From contig JAQTSL010000003.1 in assembly GCA_028711355.1 (NCBI GenBank), positions 1-34,507 of the forward strand: a DNA stretch of 34,507 bases. The letters are read 5' to 3'. The position numbers were made by a program, and so were the translations under genes. The DNA is from Rhodoferax sp. GTDB lineage: Bacteria > Pseudomonadota > Gammaproteobacteria > Burkholderiales > Burkholderiaceae_C. Position 1 is the stretch's first letter. Every line of letters starts with the position of its first letter. The notes beneath the pieces were generated by a model. The model did no database searches, was not told the DNA's origin, and saw only the letters and a list, made by a program, of their open reading frames with translations. Positions 15,896 through 23,016 of this stretch are shown in pieces.

Positions 15896-16459
15896 TTATA
15901 GGCTGGCAGCAGAACGGGCGGCCTGGTCGTAGATGCCCGATAGCAAGCGCAACAGACGCGCGAGTTCGCCGATGTCACGGTTGAGCCCGTCGTTCGCATT
16001 GAGTGCATTGATCAGGCATGACTCACGAATGGCGCGATAGCGGTTGACATAGTCGAGCCCGCTATCGGTCGATGAGTAGGTCACGTCCTTGCCGCTTTTG
16101 CTCGATACCACCACCCCCAGGTTTTGCAGTTTCTTGAGTGAATAGTTGATCAAATGGGTGTCTTCCACGTTCATGATGAAGCAGATGTCGGCCAGGCGTT
16201 TGTTGCGGGCACGATGCGTGACATGGTGCAGCACCAAAACATCCAGCGGCGTTAGATCCTTAAGGCCTGCCGCACTCATACAGTGCACCACCCAGCGGTG
16301 AAATGCGTTGCCTGCCACGATCAGGCCAAACTCAAACTCGCTCATTTCGGCACTTTTGGGTGAAACCAGATGGGCTGAGGACACGATGGGTTCGGTCGCC
16401 CCCCGAGTAGGAACATCATTTCTAATTTCTTGCGTTGCATTCTTGGTCATGGCAATCAC
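15896..16459 (-). CDS. Winged-helix (MarR-like) transcriptional regulator
   Basis: A 187-aa protein starting at GTG 16459 (or ATG 16450, which would remove three residues). After a ~35-residue polar N-terminus it has a helical dimer region (EFEFGLIVAGNAFHRWVVHC), then a winged-helix pattern: LTPLDVLVLHHVTHRARNKRLADICFIMNVEDTHLINYSLKKLQNLGVV, followed by a wing with STDSGLDYVNRYRAI. MarR-type regulators sense small ligands and repress neighbouring genes. It lies between the oxoprolinase gene (same strand) and the divergent TRAP genes, with repeated AATTTATC sites in the shared promoter region, so it probably controls both. Helix signatures are clear; the ligand is unknown. Confidence 0.82.
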   Translation of the reverse strand: MIAMTKNATQEIRNDVPTRGATEPIVSSAHLVSPKSAEMSEFEFGLIVAGNAFHRWVVHCMSAAGLKDLTPLDVLVLHHVTHRARNKRLADICFIMNVEDTHLINYSLKKLQNLGVVVSSKSGKDVTYSSTDSGLDYVNRYRAIRESCLINALNANDGLNRDIGELARLLRLLSGIYDQAARSAASL

Positions 16460-16485
16460 CGCGGTTGGATCCTTACTACAGGATG

Positions 16486-16561
16486 AATTTATCGATCTTT
16501 TAATGATAAATTGTCTTCAGTTTGTTAACAATTAGGGAAACTACTGATGACAATTTATCGA
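16486..16561. promoter_or_regulatory. Candidate operator of the divergent regulator/TRAP region
   Basis: Three copies of one half-site lie between the regulator start and dctP: AATTTATCGA (16486-16495, plus), its inverse GATAAATTGTC (16505-16515) and GACAATTTATC (16549-16559, continuing GA to 16561). The first two form an 8-bp inverted repeat AATTTATC/GATAAATT with an 11-nt spacer. The second and third form a perfect 11-bp inverted repeat with a 33-nt spacer. AT-rich DNA around them suggests promoters in both directions. Confidence 0.6.
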
Positions 16562-16598
16562 CAGATGGTTACATTGACCTGTCTTTCCTTCAATCTAC

Positions 16599-16603
16599 AG
16601 GAG
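16599..16603 (+). promoter_or_regulatory. Shine-Dalgarno deciding the dctP start
   Basis: AGGAG with a 5-nt spacer precedes the ATG at 16609. The frame is open from 16522, but only the 16609 start puts a signal peptide at the N-terminus. Confidence 0.75.
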
Positions 16604-16608
16604 CTTTT

Positions 16609-17589
16609 ATGCATCGTCGAATCTTTACTCTGACTGCGGTGGCCGCTTTTTTCTCATTGATCGCAGGTATTGCCAGCGCCCAAGCCAAATGGGATTTGGC
16701 CTCGGCATACCCCGCAACGAACTTCCACTCTGAAAACCTTGTTCAGTTCGCCAATGATGTCGACAAGGCGACCGGTGGCAAGCTCAAGATCACGGTGCAC
16801 TCCAACGCCTCTCTGTTTAAGGCACCTGAGATCAAACGTGCTGTGCAAGGCGGCCAAGCCCAGGCCGGTGAAATCATTTTTGCCAATTTTCAAAACGAAT
16901 GGCAAATCTATGGTGCAGACGGTCTGCCGTTCCTGGCCGATAGTTACGATGACTCAAACAAACTCTACAAGGCGCAAAAGCCTCTGATCGAAAAGAAGCT
17001 GGCCGAACAGGGCATGGTCCTGCTGTACGCCGTGGCCTGGCCGCCCCAGGGCATCTATACCAAAAAACCGTTGAATTCCGCGGCCGACCTCAAGGGGGTC
17101 AAATGGCGCGCCTACAGCCCGTCGACCAGCCGTATTGCCGAACTGGTGGGCGCACAGCCGGTGACCGTGCAGGCGGCCGAACTTTCACAAGCAATCGCCA
17201 CCGGCGTCGTGGAAGCCACCATGACATCAGGCGCTACGGGCGTGGACAGCAAGCTGTTCGAGCACCTCAAGTATTACTACGACATGCAAGCCTGGCTGCC
17301 AAAAAATGCGCTGCTGGTAAATCAAAAAGCGTTCGCTGCGCTGGATAAGTCAACCCAGGACGCGGTGATGAAGGCGGCAGCAGAGGCTCAAGTGCGTGGT
17401 CTGGCATCCAGCAAACGTGTCAACACAGAGTCCATCGAAAAGCTCAAGGCCAACGGCGTGCAAGTGCTGGCACCCACGCCACAACTCAAGGCTGACATGA
17501 AAAAAGTGGGCGATACCATGCTCAAGGAATGGCTGGACAAAGCTGGGCCCGAGGGCAAGACCCTGATTGATGCCTTCCACAAGTCATAG
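16609..17589 (+). CDS. dctP: TRAP transporter periplasmic substrate-binding protein (DctP family)
   Basis: A 326-aa extracytoplasmic solute receptor. The Sec signal peptide is visible (MHRRIFTLTAVAAFF... with cleavage likely after IASAQA), followed by KWDLASAYPATNFHSENLVQFANDV. The DctP fold blocks include TGGKLKITVHSNASLFKAPEI, the region with VAWPPQGIYTKKPLNSAADLKG and KWRAYSP with the conserved arginine that usually binds a carboxylate, then EATMTSG. TRAP receptors usually bind organic acids; the divergent oxoprolinase suggests a lactam or related acid, but this is inferred. dctQ follows after 5 bp. Confidence 0.93.
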   Translation: MHRRIFTLTAVAAFFSLIAGIASAQAKWDLASAYPATNFHSENLVQFANDVDKATGGKLKITVHSNASLFKAPEIKRAVQGGQAQAGEIIFANFQNEWQIYGADGLPFLADSYDDSNKLYKAQKPLIEKKLAEQGMVLLYAVAWPPQGIYTKKPLNSAADLKGVKWRAYSPSTSRIAELVGAQPVTVQAAELSQAIATGVVEATMTSGATGVDSKLFEHLKYYYDMQAWLPKNALLVNQKAFAALDKSTQDAVMKAAAEAQVRGLASSKRVNTESIEKLKANGVQVLAPTPQLKADMKKVGDTMLKEWLDKAGPEGKTLIDAFHKS

Positions 17590-17594
17590 ATCGA

Positions 17595-18116
17595 ATGTCA
17601 CGAGCCATGCGGCGCTTATTGAACTTTTTGTACAACAGCGCTGCAGCCGTTGCGGCGCTGTGCATGGTCGGCCTGCTGATCATGGTCATGCTGTCGATCG
17701 TCAGCCGACAACTGGGTTTCAATGCCCGCGGAACTGACGCCTATGCGGGCTATCTGATGGCAGGCGCCGGCTTTCTGGCATTGGCCCACACCCTCAAAAT
17801 GGGTGAGCATATACGCGTCACACTGATCCTCAACGCGGTGCATGGGGGGGGGCGCCGCGCTCTGGAAATATGGGGTTTGGGTTTTGCTTCCTTGCTGAGC
17901 AGCCTGCTGGCTTTTTACAGTAGCCGACTGGCATGGAATTCCTTGCAATTCAATGACATATCGACGGGCACCGATGCCACCCCTTTGTGGATACCACAGT
18001 TATTCATGGCTGTTGGAACCATTGTGTTTGCCATTGCTTTTATCGATGATTTCATTCTGGAACTGCTGGGCCAGCGCCGGCAAACCAGCAGTGGCGAAAT
18101 GCTGCGCAATGAATAG
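17595..18116 (+). CDS. dctQ: TRAP transporter small permease (DctQ family)
   Basis: A 173-aa membrane protein with about four transmembrane helices, at residues ~12-35, ~50-70, ~92-115 and ~133-152, typical of the TRAP small subunit that couples the binding protein to DctM. The pattern LLIMVMLSIVSRQLGFN with AYAGYLMAGAGFLALAHTLKMGEHIRVTL is the family signature. A run of nine G (17844-17852) encodes three glycines in frame. It lies 5 bp after dctP and 11 bp before dctM. Confidence 0.9.
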   Translation: MSRAMRRLLNFLYNSAAAVAALCMVGLLIMVMLSIVSRQLGFNARGTDAYAGYLMAGAGFLALAHTLKMGEHIRVTLILNAVHGGGRRALEIWGLGFASLLSSLLAFYSSRLAWNSLQFNDISTGTDATPLWIPQLFMAVGTIVFAIAFIDDFILELLGQRRQTSSGEMLRNE

Positions 18117-18127
18117 GAAGCAACCAA

Positions 18128-19429
18128 ATGAATGACTTACTCATCACCGGCATCCTGGTGAGCGCATTGTTTTTGATTTTGGGCAGCGGCGTCTGGATTG
18201 GACTCACACTCTCCGGAGTAGCCTGGATTTGCATCCAGATTTTTTCTGCCCGTGAAGCCGGTGATGCCATGGTCATCACCATTTGGGGTTCCTCTTCGGG
18301 CTGGACTCTGACCGCCTTGCCACTCTTTATCTGGATGGGTGAAATTCTTTTTCGCACCCGTCTGTCGCAAGACATGTTCAAGGGTTTGGCGCCCTGGATG
18401 CAGGTCTTGCCCGGAAGGTTGTTGCATACCAACGTGGTAGGGTGCGCCATATTTGCCGCCGTATCGGGGTCCAGTGCCGCCACCTGCGCCACCATCGGCA
18501 AAATGACACTGCCTGAGTTGAAGCTTCGCGGCTACCCTGAAAACATGGCCATCGGCACGCTGGCCGGCGCGGGCACGCTGGGATTGCTCATTCCGCCATC
18601 CATCATCATGATCGTATATGGCGTGGCCGCCGATGTATCCATCTCCGACCTGTTCATTGCCGGCGTTGTTCCGGGCATTTTGCTGGCAACACTGTTTTCT
18701 GGCTACATCATGGTGTGGGCTTTGCGCCACCCCGACCAGGTACCCCCGCGCGACGCGCCAATGTCTTTTGCCCAAAAAATCAAGGCGTCCTCCAGCCTGA
18801 TTCCGGTGGTCTTGCTTATTACGACTGTTTTGGGTTCCATTTACGCGGGCATCGCCACCGCCACTGAGGCCGCCGGTGTCGGTGTAGTCGGCGCACTGGT
18901 GCTGTCAACGCTGCAGGGCTCCATGAACTGGCCAACTTTTCGCGAGTCGCTCATGGGGGCCACACGCCTTTACTGCATGATCGCCATGATCCTGGCTGGT
19001 GCGGCCTTTTTAACGCTGGCCATGGGTTACATCGGTTTGCCGCGCCATCTTGCCGAATGGATCGGTGGCCTTGGCCTGAGCCAGTTTGGCCTGATCATGG
19101 CGCTGATGGTGTTCTTCATCATTCTGGGCTGTTTTCTGGATGGCATCAGCGTGGTGGTGCTCACCATGGGCGTCCTCATGCCCACAGTATTGGCCGCCGG
19201 TATCGACCCAATTTGGTTTGGTATTTTTGTCGTTCTGGTAGTTGAAATGGCGCAAATCACACCGCCCGTGGGTTTCAACCTGTTTGTGCTGCAGGGCATG
19301 ACGGGCAAAGAGCTGCCCTACATTGCCCGCGTGGCAATGCCCATGTTTCTGTTGATTGTGGGCGCGATATTGCTGATCTATTTTGTTCCTGGAATAGTCA
19401 CCTGGCTGCCGCAGCAGATGAAGCTCTGA
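18128..19429 (+). CDS. dctM: TRAP transporter large permease (DctM family)
   Basis: A 433-aa integral membrane protein, the ion-coupled transport channel of the TRAP system, with many predicted helices along its length. Family blocks: VSGSSAATCATIGKMTLPEL, GTLAGAGTLGLLIPPSIIMIVYGVAA, ATATEAAGVGVVGALVL, LDGISVVVLTMGVLMPTV and EMAQITPPVGFNLFVLQGM. AGGAAG at 18115-18120 overlaps the dctQ stop, with a 7-nt spacer to the ATG. Together with dctP and dctQ it makes a complete TRAP transporter. Confidence 0.95.
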   Translation: MNDLLITGILVSALFLILGSGVWIGLTLSGVAWICIQIFSAREAGDAMVITIWGSSSGWTLTALPLFIWMGEILFRTRLSQDMFKGLAPWMQVLPGRLLHTNVVGCAIFAAVSGSSAATCATIGKMTLPELKLRGYPENMAIGTLAGAGTLGLLIPPSIIMIVYGVAADVSISDLFIAGVVPGILLATLFSGYIMVWALRHPDQVPPRDAPMSFAQKIKASSSLIPVVLLITTVLGSIYAGIATATEAAGVGVVGALVLSTLQGSMNWPTFRESLMGATRLYCMIAMILAGAAFLTLAMGYIGLPRHLAEWIGGLGLSQFGLIMALMVFFIILGCFLDGISVVVLTMGVLMPTVLAAGIDPIWFGIFVVLVVEMAQITPPVGFNLFVLQGMTGKELPYIARVAMPMFLLIVGAILLIYFVPGIVTWLPQQMKL

Positions 19430-19442
19430 GCCGAGCATCCCT

Positions 19443-20408
19443 ATGGCTATGCCGGGTCCGGATGCCAGCAAGCTGACTTTTGTGTTTGCTCGCGGTACAT
19501 CTGGCAATTGGTATAGCAATGGAATACTGCTTCACATCCTGGGTCTGTGGCTGCTTTCGACTTTGGACGCGTCGGGCAAATGGCTGGTCATGGCCGGGGT
19601 GCCGGTGCTAACGGTCGCCTGGGTGCGTTACGCCATGCACTTCGCTCTGATGACGGCCGTCGTGCTGCCATCACGTGGCAAAACCATTTTCAAAACACAG
19701 TCGCTGGTGCGCCAATTCGCCCGCGGTCTGCTGATGATCACCACCACCGTGCTGTTTTTTTCGGTATTGGGTCGCCTGCCGCTGGCTGAGGCCACAGCCA
19801 TCAACTTCCTGGCCCCTCTGTTATTGATGGCAATGGCACCGTGGCTGCTTCATGAAGCGCACCGCCTGCACCGCTGGCTGGGTGTATTGGCAGGCTTCGC
19901 CGGCATGCTGATGGTGTTGCGGCCAGGTGCCCAACTGGATTTCGTGGGCATGGTGCTCGGCCTGCTGACGGCGCTGGCTTTTGCTTTCTACCAAATCGCC
20001 ACCCGACGCGTGGCGCACGACGACCCGCTCACGACCAATTACTATGGCGGATTGTTTGGTACGGTTGCCCTGACACTTGCCCTGCCGTGGTTATGGGTAA
20101 CACCAAATCTGTCGCCGTGGCAATGGCTGCTGCTCATCTCCACAGGTTTCACCGGGTTCCTCGGGCACTGGTTACAGATTGCCGCGTACAGCAAAAGTCC
20201 CGCAACCTTACTGGCGCCCTTCAGTTATCTGCAGATTGTGGCTGCAACCCTATTGGGCTGGCTGGTATTTGGCCAGTTGCCAGACCCCATCACGGTAATC
20301 GGCATGGCCCTGATATGTCTTGCGGGCCTGGCGGTCGCGCTGGTCGAGGCTCGCATCGCATTTGCCAGATCAAAGTCGTTGCGCCAGAGTTCCGGGCAAG
20401 CACTTTGA
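19443..20408 (+). CDS. DMT/EamA-family permease
   Basis: A 321-aa inner-membrane protein with about ten helices in two EamA repeats, as in RhaT/YdcZ-type drug/metabolite transporters. The first half includes FARGLLMITTTVLFFSVLGRLPLAEATAINFLAPLLLM; the second half includes the matching APFSYLQIVAATLLGWLVFG. It follows dctM by 13 bp and probably belongs to the same operon, perhaps exporting or importing a metabolite of the pathway. The first ~25 residues are polar and poorly conserved-looking, so the true start may lie a little further in. The last residues (SLRQSSGQAL) look like the translated end of a repeat rather than a native C-terminus. Confidence 0.88.
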   Translation: MAMPGPDASKLTFVFARGTSGNWYSNGILLHILGLWLLSTLDASGKWLVMAGVPVLTVAWVRYAMHFALMTAVVLPSRGKTIFKTQSLVRQFARGLLMITTTVLFFSVLGRLPLAEATAINFLAPLLLMAMAPWLLHEAHRLHRWLGVLAGFAGMLMVLRPGAQLDFVGMVLGLLTALAFAFYQIATRRVAHDDPLTTNYYGGLFGTVALTLALPWLWVTPNLSPWQWLLLISTGFTGFLGHWLQIAAYSKSPATLLAPFSYLQIVAATLLGWLVFGQLPDPITVIGMALICLAGLAVALVEARIAFARSKSLRQSSGQAL

Positions 20409-20745
20409 GGTAGTGGCTGGCTCTTGCCAGACCACAAAACGGCAAACTGTCAATGCTTCATTGTTCCAGCAGCTTGCTGCTGTAGGCAGCATCTTTCAAA
20501 GACCTCGTGTTTTGCCCTTTGAAGACGAGACTGCCAACCCAACGAGCGCAGACTGTTCATAACTGGGAACTGTGCATAACGCTGCACACCTGCTAGTCCA
20601 AAGTGATGGGCATCCTATATTGCGCCGGAACAGGTGGCAGAATTTCGACTGGAAGGGCTGGTAGTGTTTGGATTGGAATGAGTGGCGGTATTCGTTGAAA
20701 TATGCGGTTAGAAGATATCCGGGCAAAAGGCTGAAATCTGCATCG

Positions 20746-20800
20746 GTTTTGATAGCTGTTAGCGCTTTAGAGATGAGGGCCAGGGCCAGTTTTGCTACAA
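20746..20800 (+). repeat. Dispersed repeat, intergenic copy
   Basis: Reads GTTTTGATAGCTGTTAGCGC, then TTTAGAG and GGGCCAGTTTTGCTACA. Its ATAGCTGT[T/C]AGCGCTTT core is shared (inverted) with dapF, and its order of motifs with the rlmI copy. Confidence 0.6.
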
Positions 20801-20994
20801 CATCCGGCATAACTGACACCGCTGAGGCAGGGTGATTGGGGCAGGTGATCGTGCGTGTTTTGGTCCCAAAACCGCATACGCGTGACCCCGTCGCTTTGCC
20901 ATGTGTAGAGATTTTCTGTCGGAACAGATATTTATCTCTGTCGCCAACCCAAATCTTCACCCATCACTTTCAGAGCACTCGCTAAGTGCTTCAT

Positions 20995-21039
20995 TTAGAA
21001 CGATTTTTGGTCAATAATTTTCTCAAAAATCGCTTCTAA
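20995..21039. terminator. Long hairpin upstream of the dcw promoter
   Basis: TTAGAACGATTTTTG (20995-21009) pairs with CAAAAATCG (21024-21032) and TTCTAA (21034-21039), with one bulged C and a 14-nt loop. It ends ~40 bp before the predicted -35 of mraZ. It may insulate the dcw promoter or bind a regulator. Confidence 0.45.
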
Positions 21040-21077
21040 GTCCTTGATTTCATTGCAAAAAATTGTTTAGAACGGGC

Positions 21078-21105
21078 TTGCATCGGCCAAATTTGCTGAT
21101 ACAGT
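21078..21105 (+). promoter_or_regulatory. Candidate dcw cluster promoter (Pmra)
   Basis: TTGCAT (21078-21083), a 16-bp spacer and TACAGT (21100-21105) preceded by TGA. The -10 overlaps the first GTG repeat of the proposed MraZ box, so binding there would block RNA polymerase. Confidence 0.55.
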
Positions 21106-21143
21106 GCAAAAAAGTGCAATTTTGTGGTGAAAAGTGCTTTTTC
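21104..21143 (+). promoter_or_regulatory. Candidate MraZ box: four GTG repeats, 10-bp period
   Basis: GTG occurs at 21104, 21114, 21124 and 21134, each followed by seven bases (GTGCAAAAAA, GTGCAATTTT, GTGGTGAAAA, GTGCTTTTTC). In E. coli, MraZ binds direct repeats (TGGGN separated by 5 nt) with the same 10-bp period in front of mraZ. Position, periodicity and neighbouring gene all agree. Confidence 0.75.
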
Positions 21144-21184
21144 TAGGCCATTCCGGCCCATTTAACCAACCAAAGGTGCGATCG

Positions 21185-21613
21185 GTGTTTCAAGGGGCTT
21201 CGTCATTGAGTTTGGATGCCAAGGGGCGGCTGTCGGTGCCGACCCGGCATCGTGACGTGCTGAGCGCCACCGCCAGCGGCCAACTCACCATCACCAAACA
21301 TCCGCACGGTTGCCTGATGATTTTTGCCCGCCCCGAGTGGGAAAAATTTCGTGAACGCATCAACGCCTTGCCGATGGCTGCCCAGTGGTGGAAGCGCATT
21401 TTTTTGGGTAATGCGATGGACGTCGAGATCGACGCCACGGGACGGGTGCTGGTGGCACCCGAGTTGCGGGCGGCGGCTGGTTTGACCAAAGAAGCGGTAT
21501 TGCTGGGCATGGGCAGCTATTTTGAGCTGTGGGACAAGGCCACCTATGACGCGCAGGAAGCGCAGGCGATGCAGGGCGAGATGCCCGATGTCTTCAAAGA
21601 TTTTGCTTTCTGA
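21185..21613 (+). CDS. mraZ: Transcriptional regulator MraZ
   Basis: First gene of the dcw cluster; an AbrB-fold, ring-forming DNA-binding protein that represses its own operon. From GTG 21185 it is 142 aa and starts VFQGASSLSLDAKGRLSVPT, the standard MraZ N-terminus, with two SpoVT-AbrB repeats; the second has DVEIDATGRVLVAPELRAAAG. AAAGG at 21172-21176 supports this GTG. The frame remains open to 21134, but that would start inside the proposed MraZ box. The next gene follows after 138 bp containing four hairpins. Confidence 0.95.
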   Translation: MFQGASSLSLDAKGRLSVPTRHRDVLSATASGQLTITKHPHGCLMIFARPEWEKFRERINALPMAAQWWKRIFLGNAMDVEIDATGRVLVAPELRAAAGLTKEAVLLGMGSYFELWDKATYDAQEAQAMQGEMPDVFKDFAF

Positions 21614-21623
21614 AGGTGAGGGC

Positions 21624-21722
21624 TTGTTCACGAACAACCTATCCATTTGTGACGCCCGATTTGGGCGCACTGCGTTGTTGCAAATCGCTCGTGCAGCAGA
21701 GCTGCACGGCGCGCTTCGCGCC
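21624..21722. repeat. Array of four small hairpins between mraZ and rsmH
   Basis: Four perfect short palindromes lie in 99 bp: TTGTTC/GAACAA (21624-21637), CGCCC/GGGCG (21653-21667), GTGCAGC/GCTGCAC (21691-21707) and GGCGCG/CGCGCC (21708-21722). The last two are directly adjacent and have 3-nt loops. They may tune mRNA stability or attenuation, or be a mobile palindromic element. Confidence 0.6.
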
Positions 21723-21751
21723 TAGCATTGCATCCCAACTCCGGCGGTCAA

Positions 21752-22741
21752 ATGCACAGTTTATTCATGGACAAGCCCGTAGCGGTGCAAAGCGCATGGA
21801 CACACACCACGGTTTTACTGGGCGAGGCGGTTGACGCCTTGCTGGGTGCGCCCGCGGTGAGCGCAGCGCTGCCCCAAGCCCCGGTTTTTGTCGATGCCAC
21901 GTTCGGCCGCGGTGGCCACAGCCGCTTGTTGCTGTCACGGCTGCCACCCGACGCCAGCGTGATCGCCTTTGACCAAGACCCGGACGCCATCGCCGAGGCA
22001 GCCACCATCATCGACCCTCGTTTCACCATTCGTCACCAGAGTTTTTCACACCTGAGCGACCTGCCGGCCGCCAGCGCGTCTGGTGTGTTGCTGGACCTGG
22101 GCATCAGCTCACCGCAGGTGGACAACCCAGCGCGCGGTTTTAGCTTCAGGCAAGACGGCCCGCTCGATATGCGCATGGATAGCACGCGCGGTGCCAGTGT
22201 CGCCCAGTGGTTGGCACAGGCAACGGTGGAACACATAACGGAGGTGATTCGTGACTATGGCGAAGAACGGTTTGCTGGCGCCATTGCAAAGGCGATTGTT
22301 GCGCGCCGACAGGCTCAGGGGCCCCTTGTCAGCACCGCTGAACTGGCCCAGCTCGTGGCTGACACGGTCAAAACCCGCGAGCCGGGCAAGGACCCTGCAA
22401 CGCGCACATTTCAGGCTTTTCGGATTTTTATCAACGCCGAGCTTGAAGAGCTGCAACAGGCGTTAACTGCGTCGCTGGCGGTGCTCAGGCCAGGTGGGCG
22501 ACTGGTGGTGATCAGCTTTCATTCGCTCGAAGACCGCATCGTCAAGCAGTTCATTGCGCAGCATTCGCGCCAGGTGTTTGACCGCCGTGCACCGTTTGCC
22601 GCACCGCGGGCGATGCGGCTCATGTCGATCGGGCGCAGCAAGCCGTCTGATGCTGAAGTAGCGGGCAACCCACGCGCGCGCAGCGCCGTGATGCGCGTGG
22701 CAGAACGCACCACCAGCATGACGACGGCGGAGTTGGCATGA
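21752..22741 (+). CDS. rsmH: 16S rRNA m4C1402 methyltransferase RsmH (MraW)
   Basis: N4-methylates C1402 in the ribosomal P site. Conserved blocks: WTHTTVLLGEAVDALL, the SAM motif FVDATFGRGGHSRLLLS, FDQDPDAI, LLDLGISSPQVDNPARGFSF, GPLDMRMD, AFRIFINAELEELQQAL and VISFHSLEDRIVKQF. From ATG 21752 the protein is 329 aa; a later ATG at 21767 (MDKPVAVQS) would also fit, and a TTG at 21728 is unlikely. Its stop overlaps the ftsL ATG (ATGA). Confidence 0.96.
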   Translation: MHSLFMDKPVAVQSAWTHTTVLLGEAVDALLGAPAVSAALPQAPVFVDATFGRGGHSRLLLSRLPPDASVIAFDQDPDAIAEAATIIDPRFTIRHQSFSHLSDLPAASASGVLLDLGISSPQVDNPARGFSFRQDGPLDMRMDSTRGASVAQWLAQATVEHITEVIRDYGEERFAGAIAKAIVARRQAQGPLVSTAELAQLVADTVKTREPGKDPATRTFQAFRIFINAELEELQQALTASLAVLRPGGRLVVISFHSLEDRIVKQFIAQHSRQVFDRRAPFAAPRAMRLMSIGRSKPSDAEVAGNPRARSAVMRVAERTTSMTTAELA

Positions 22742-23016
22742 CCCGGTTGAACCTGTTTTTGCTGCTGCTGGTGGTCGCCAGCGCCCTGTACCTGGTGAAC
22801 GTGCAGTATGCGTCGCGCCAGCTCTTTGCCGAGCTTGACCGCGCAAGCGCGCAAGCGCGCAAGCTGGCGCTCGAGCACGATCGCCTGCAGTTTGAAAAGC
22901 GCGCCCAGGCCACCTCAGCCCGGATCGAACAGTTGGCGCGTACGCGGCTGCAAATGCATCCGGTCAACCCGGCCATCACCCATTACGTGGCGCAACCCGC
23001 CAGTGCCGCACGATGA
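22738..23016 (+). CDS. ftsL: Cell division protein FtsL
   Basis: A 92-aa bitopic protein: a short cytoplasmic N-terminus, one membrane helix (LNLFLLLLVVASALYLV, residues ~4-20), then a periplasmic leucine-zipper-like coiled coil (about residues 28-72, rich in Leu/Ala/Arg/Glu). It forms the FtsQLB complex that activates FtsWI at the septum. Identification rests on topology, length and its position between rsmH and ftsI, with 4-bp overlaps on both sides. Confidence 0.93.
   Translation: MTRLNLFLLLLVVASALYLVNVQYASRQLFAELDRASAQARKLALEHDRLQFEKRAQATSARIEQLARTRLQMHPVNPAITHYVAQPASAAR

Larger units (their letters stand above)
20409..21077. other. Long intergenic stretch upstream of the dcw cluster
   Basis: About 670 bp without a convincing gene. 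It contains short hairpins (CAGCAG/CTGCTG at 20466-20481; AGCACT/AGTGCT at 20974-20990), a dispersed repeat (20746-20800) and the hairpin at 20995-21039. One 154-codon minus-strand frame (20496-20960) reads through the repeat and shows no family resemblance; I judge it non-coding or a decayed remnant. Confidence 0.5.

Noticed and set aside
15877..16008. Upstream extension of the oxoprolinase frame
   Set aside because: It overlaps the regulator gene, and the family start (MSTPFEQRWQFWIDRGGTFTD) matches the ATG pair at 15871-15876.
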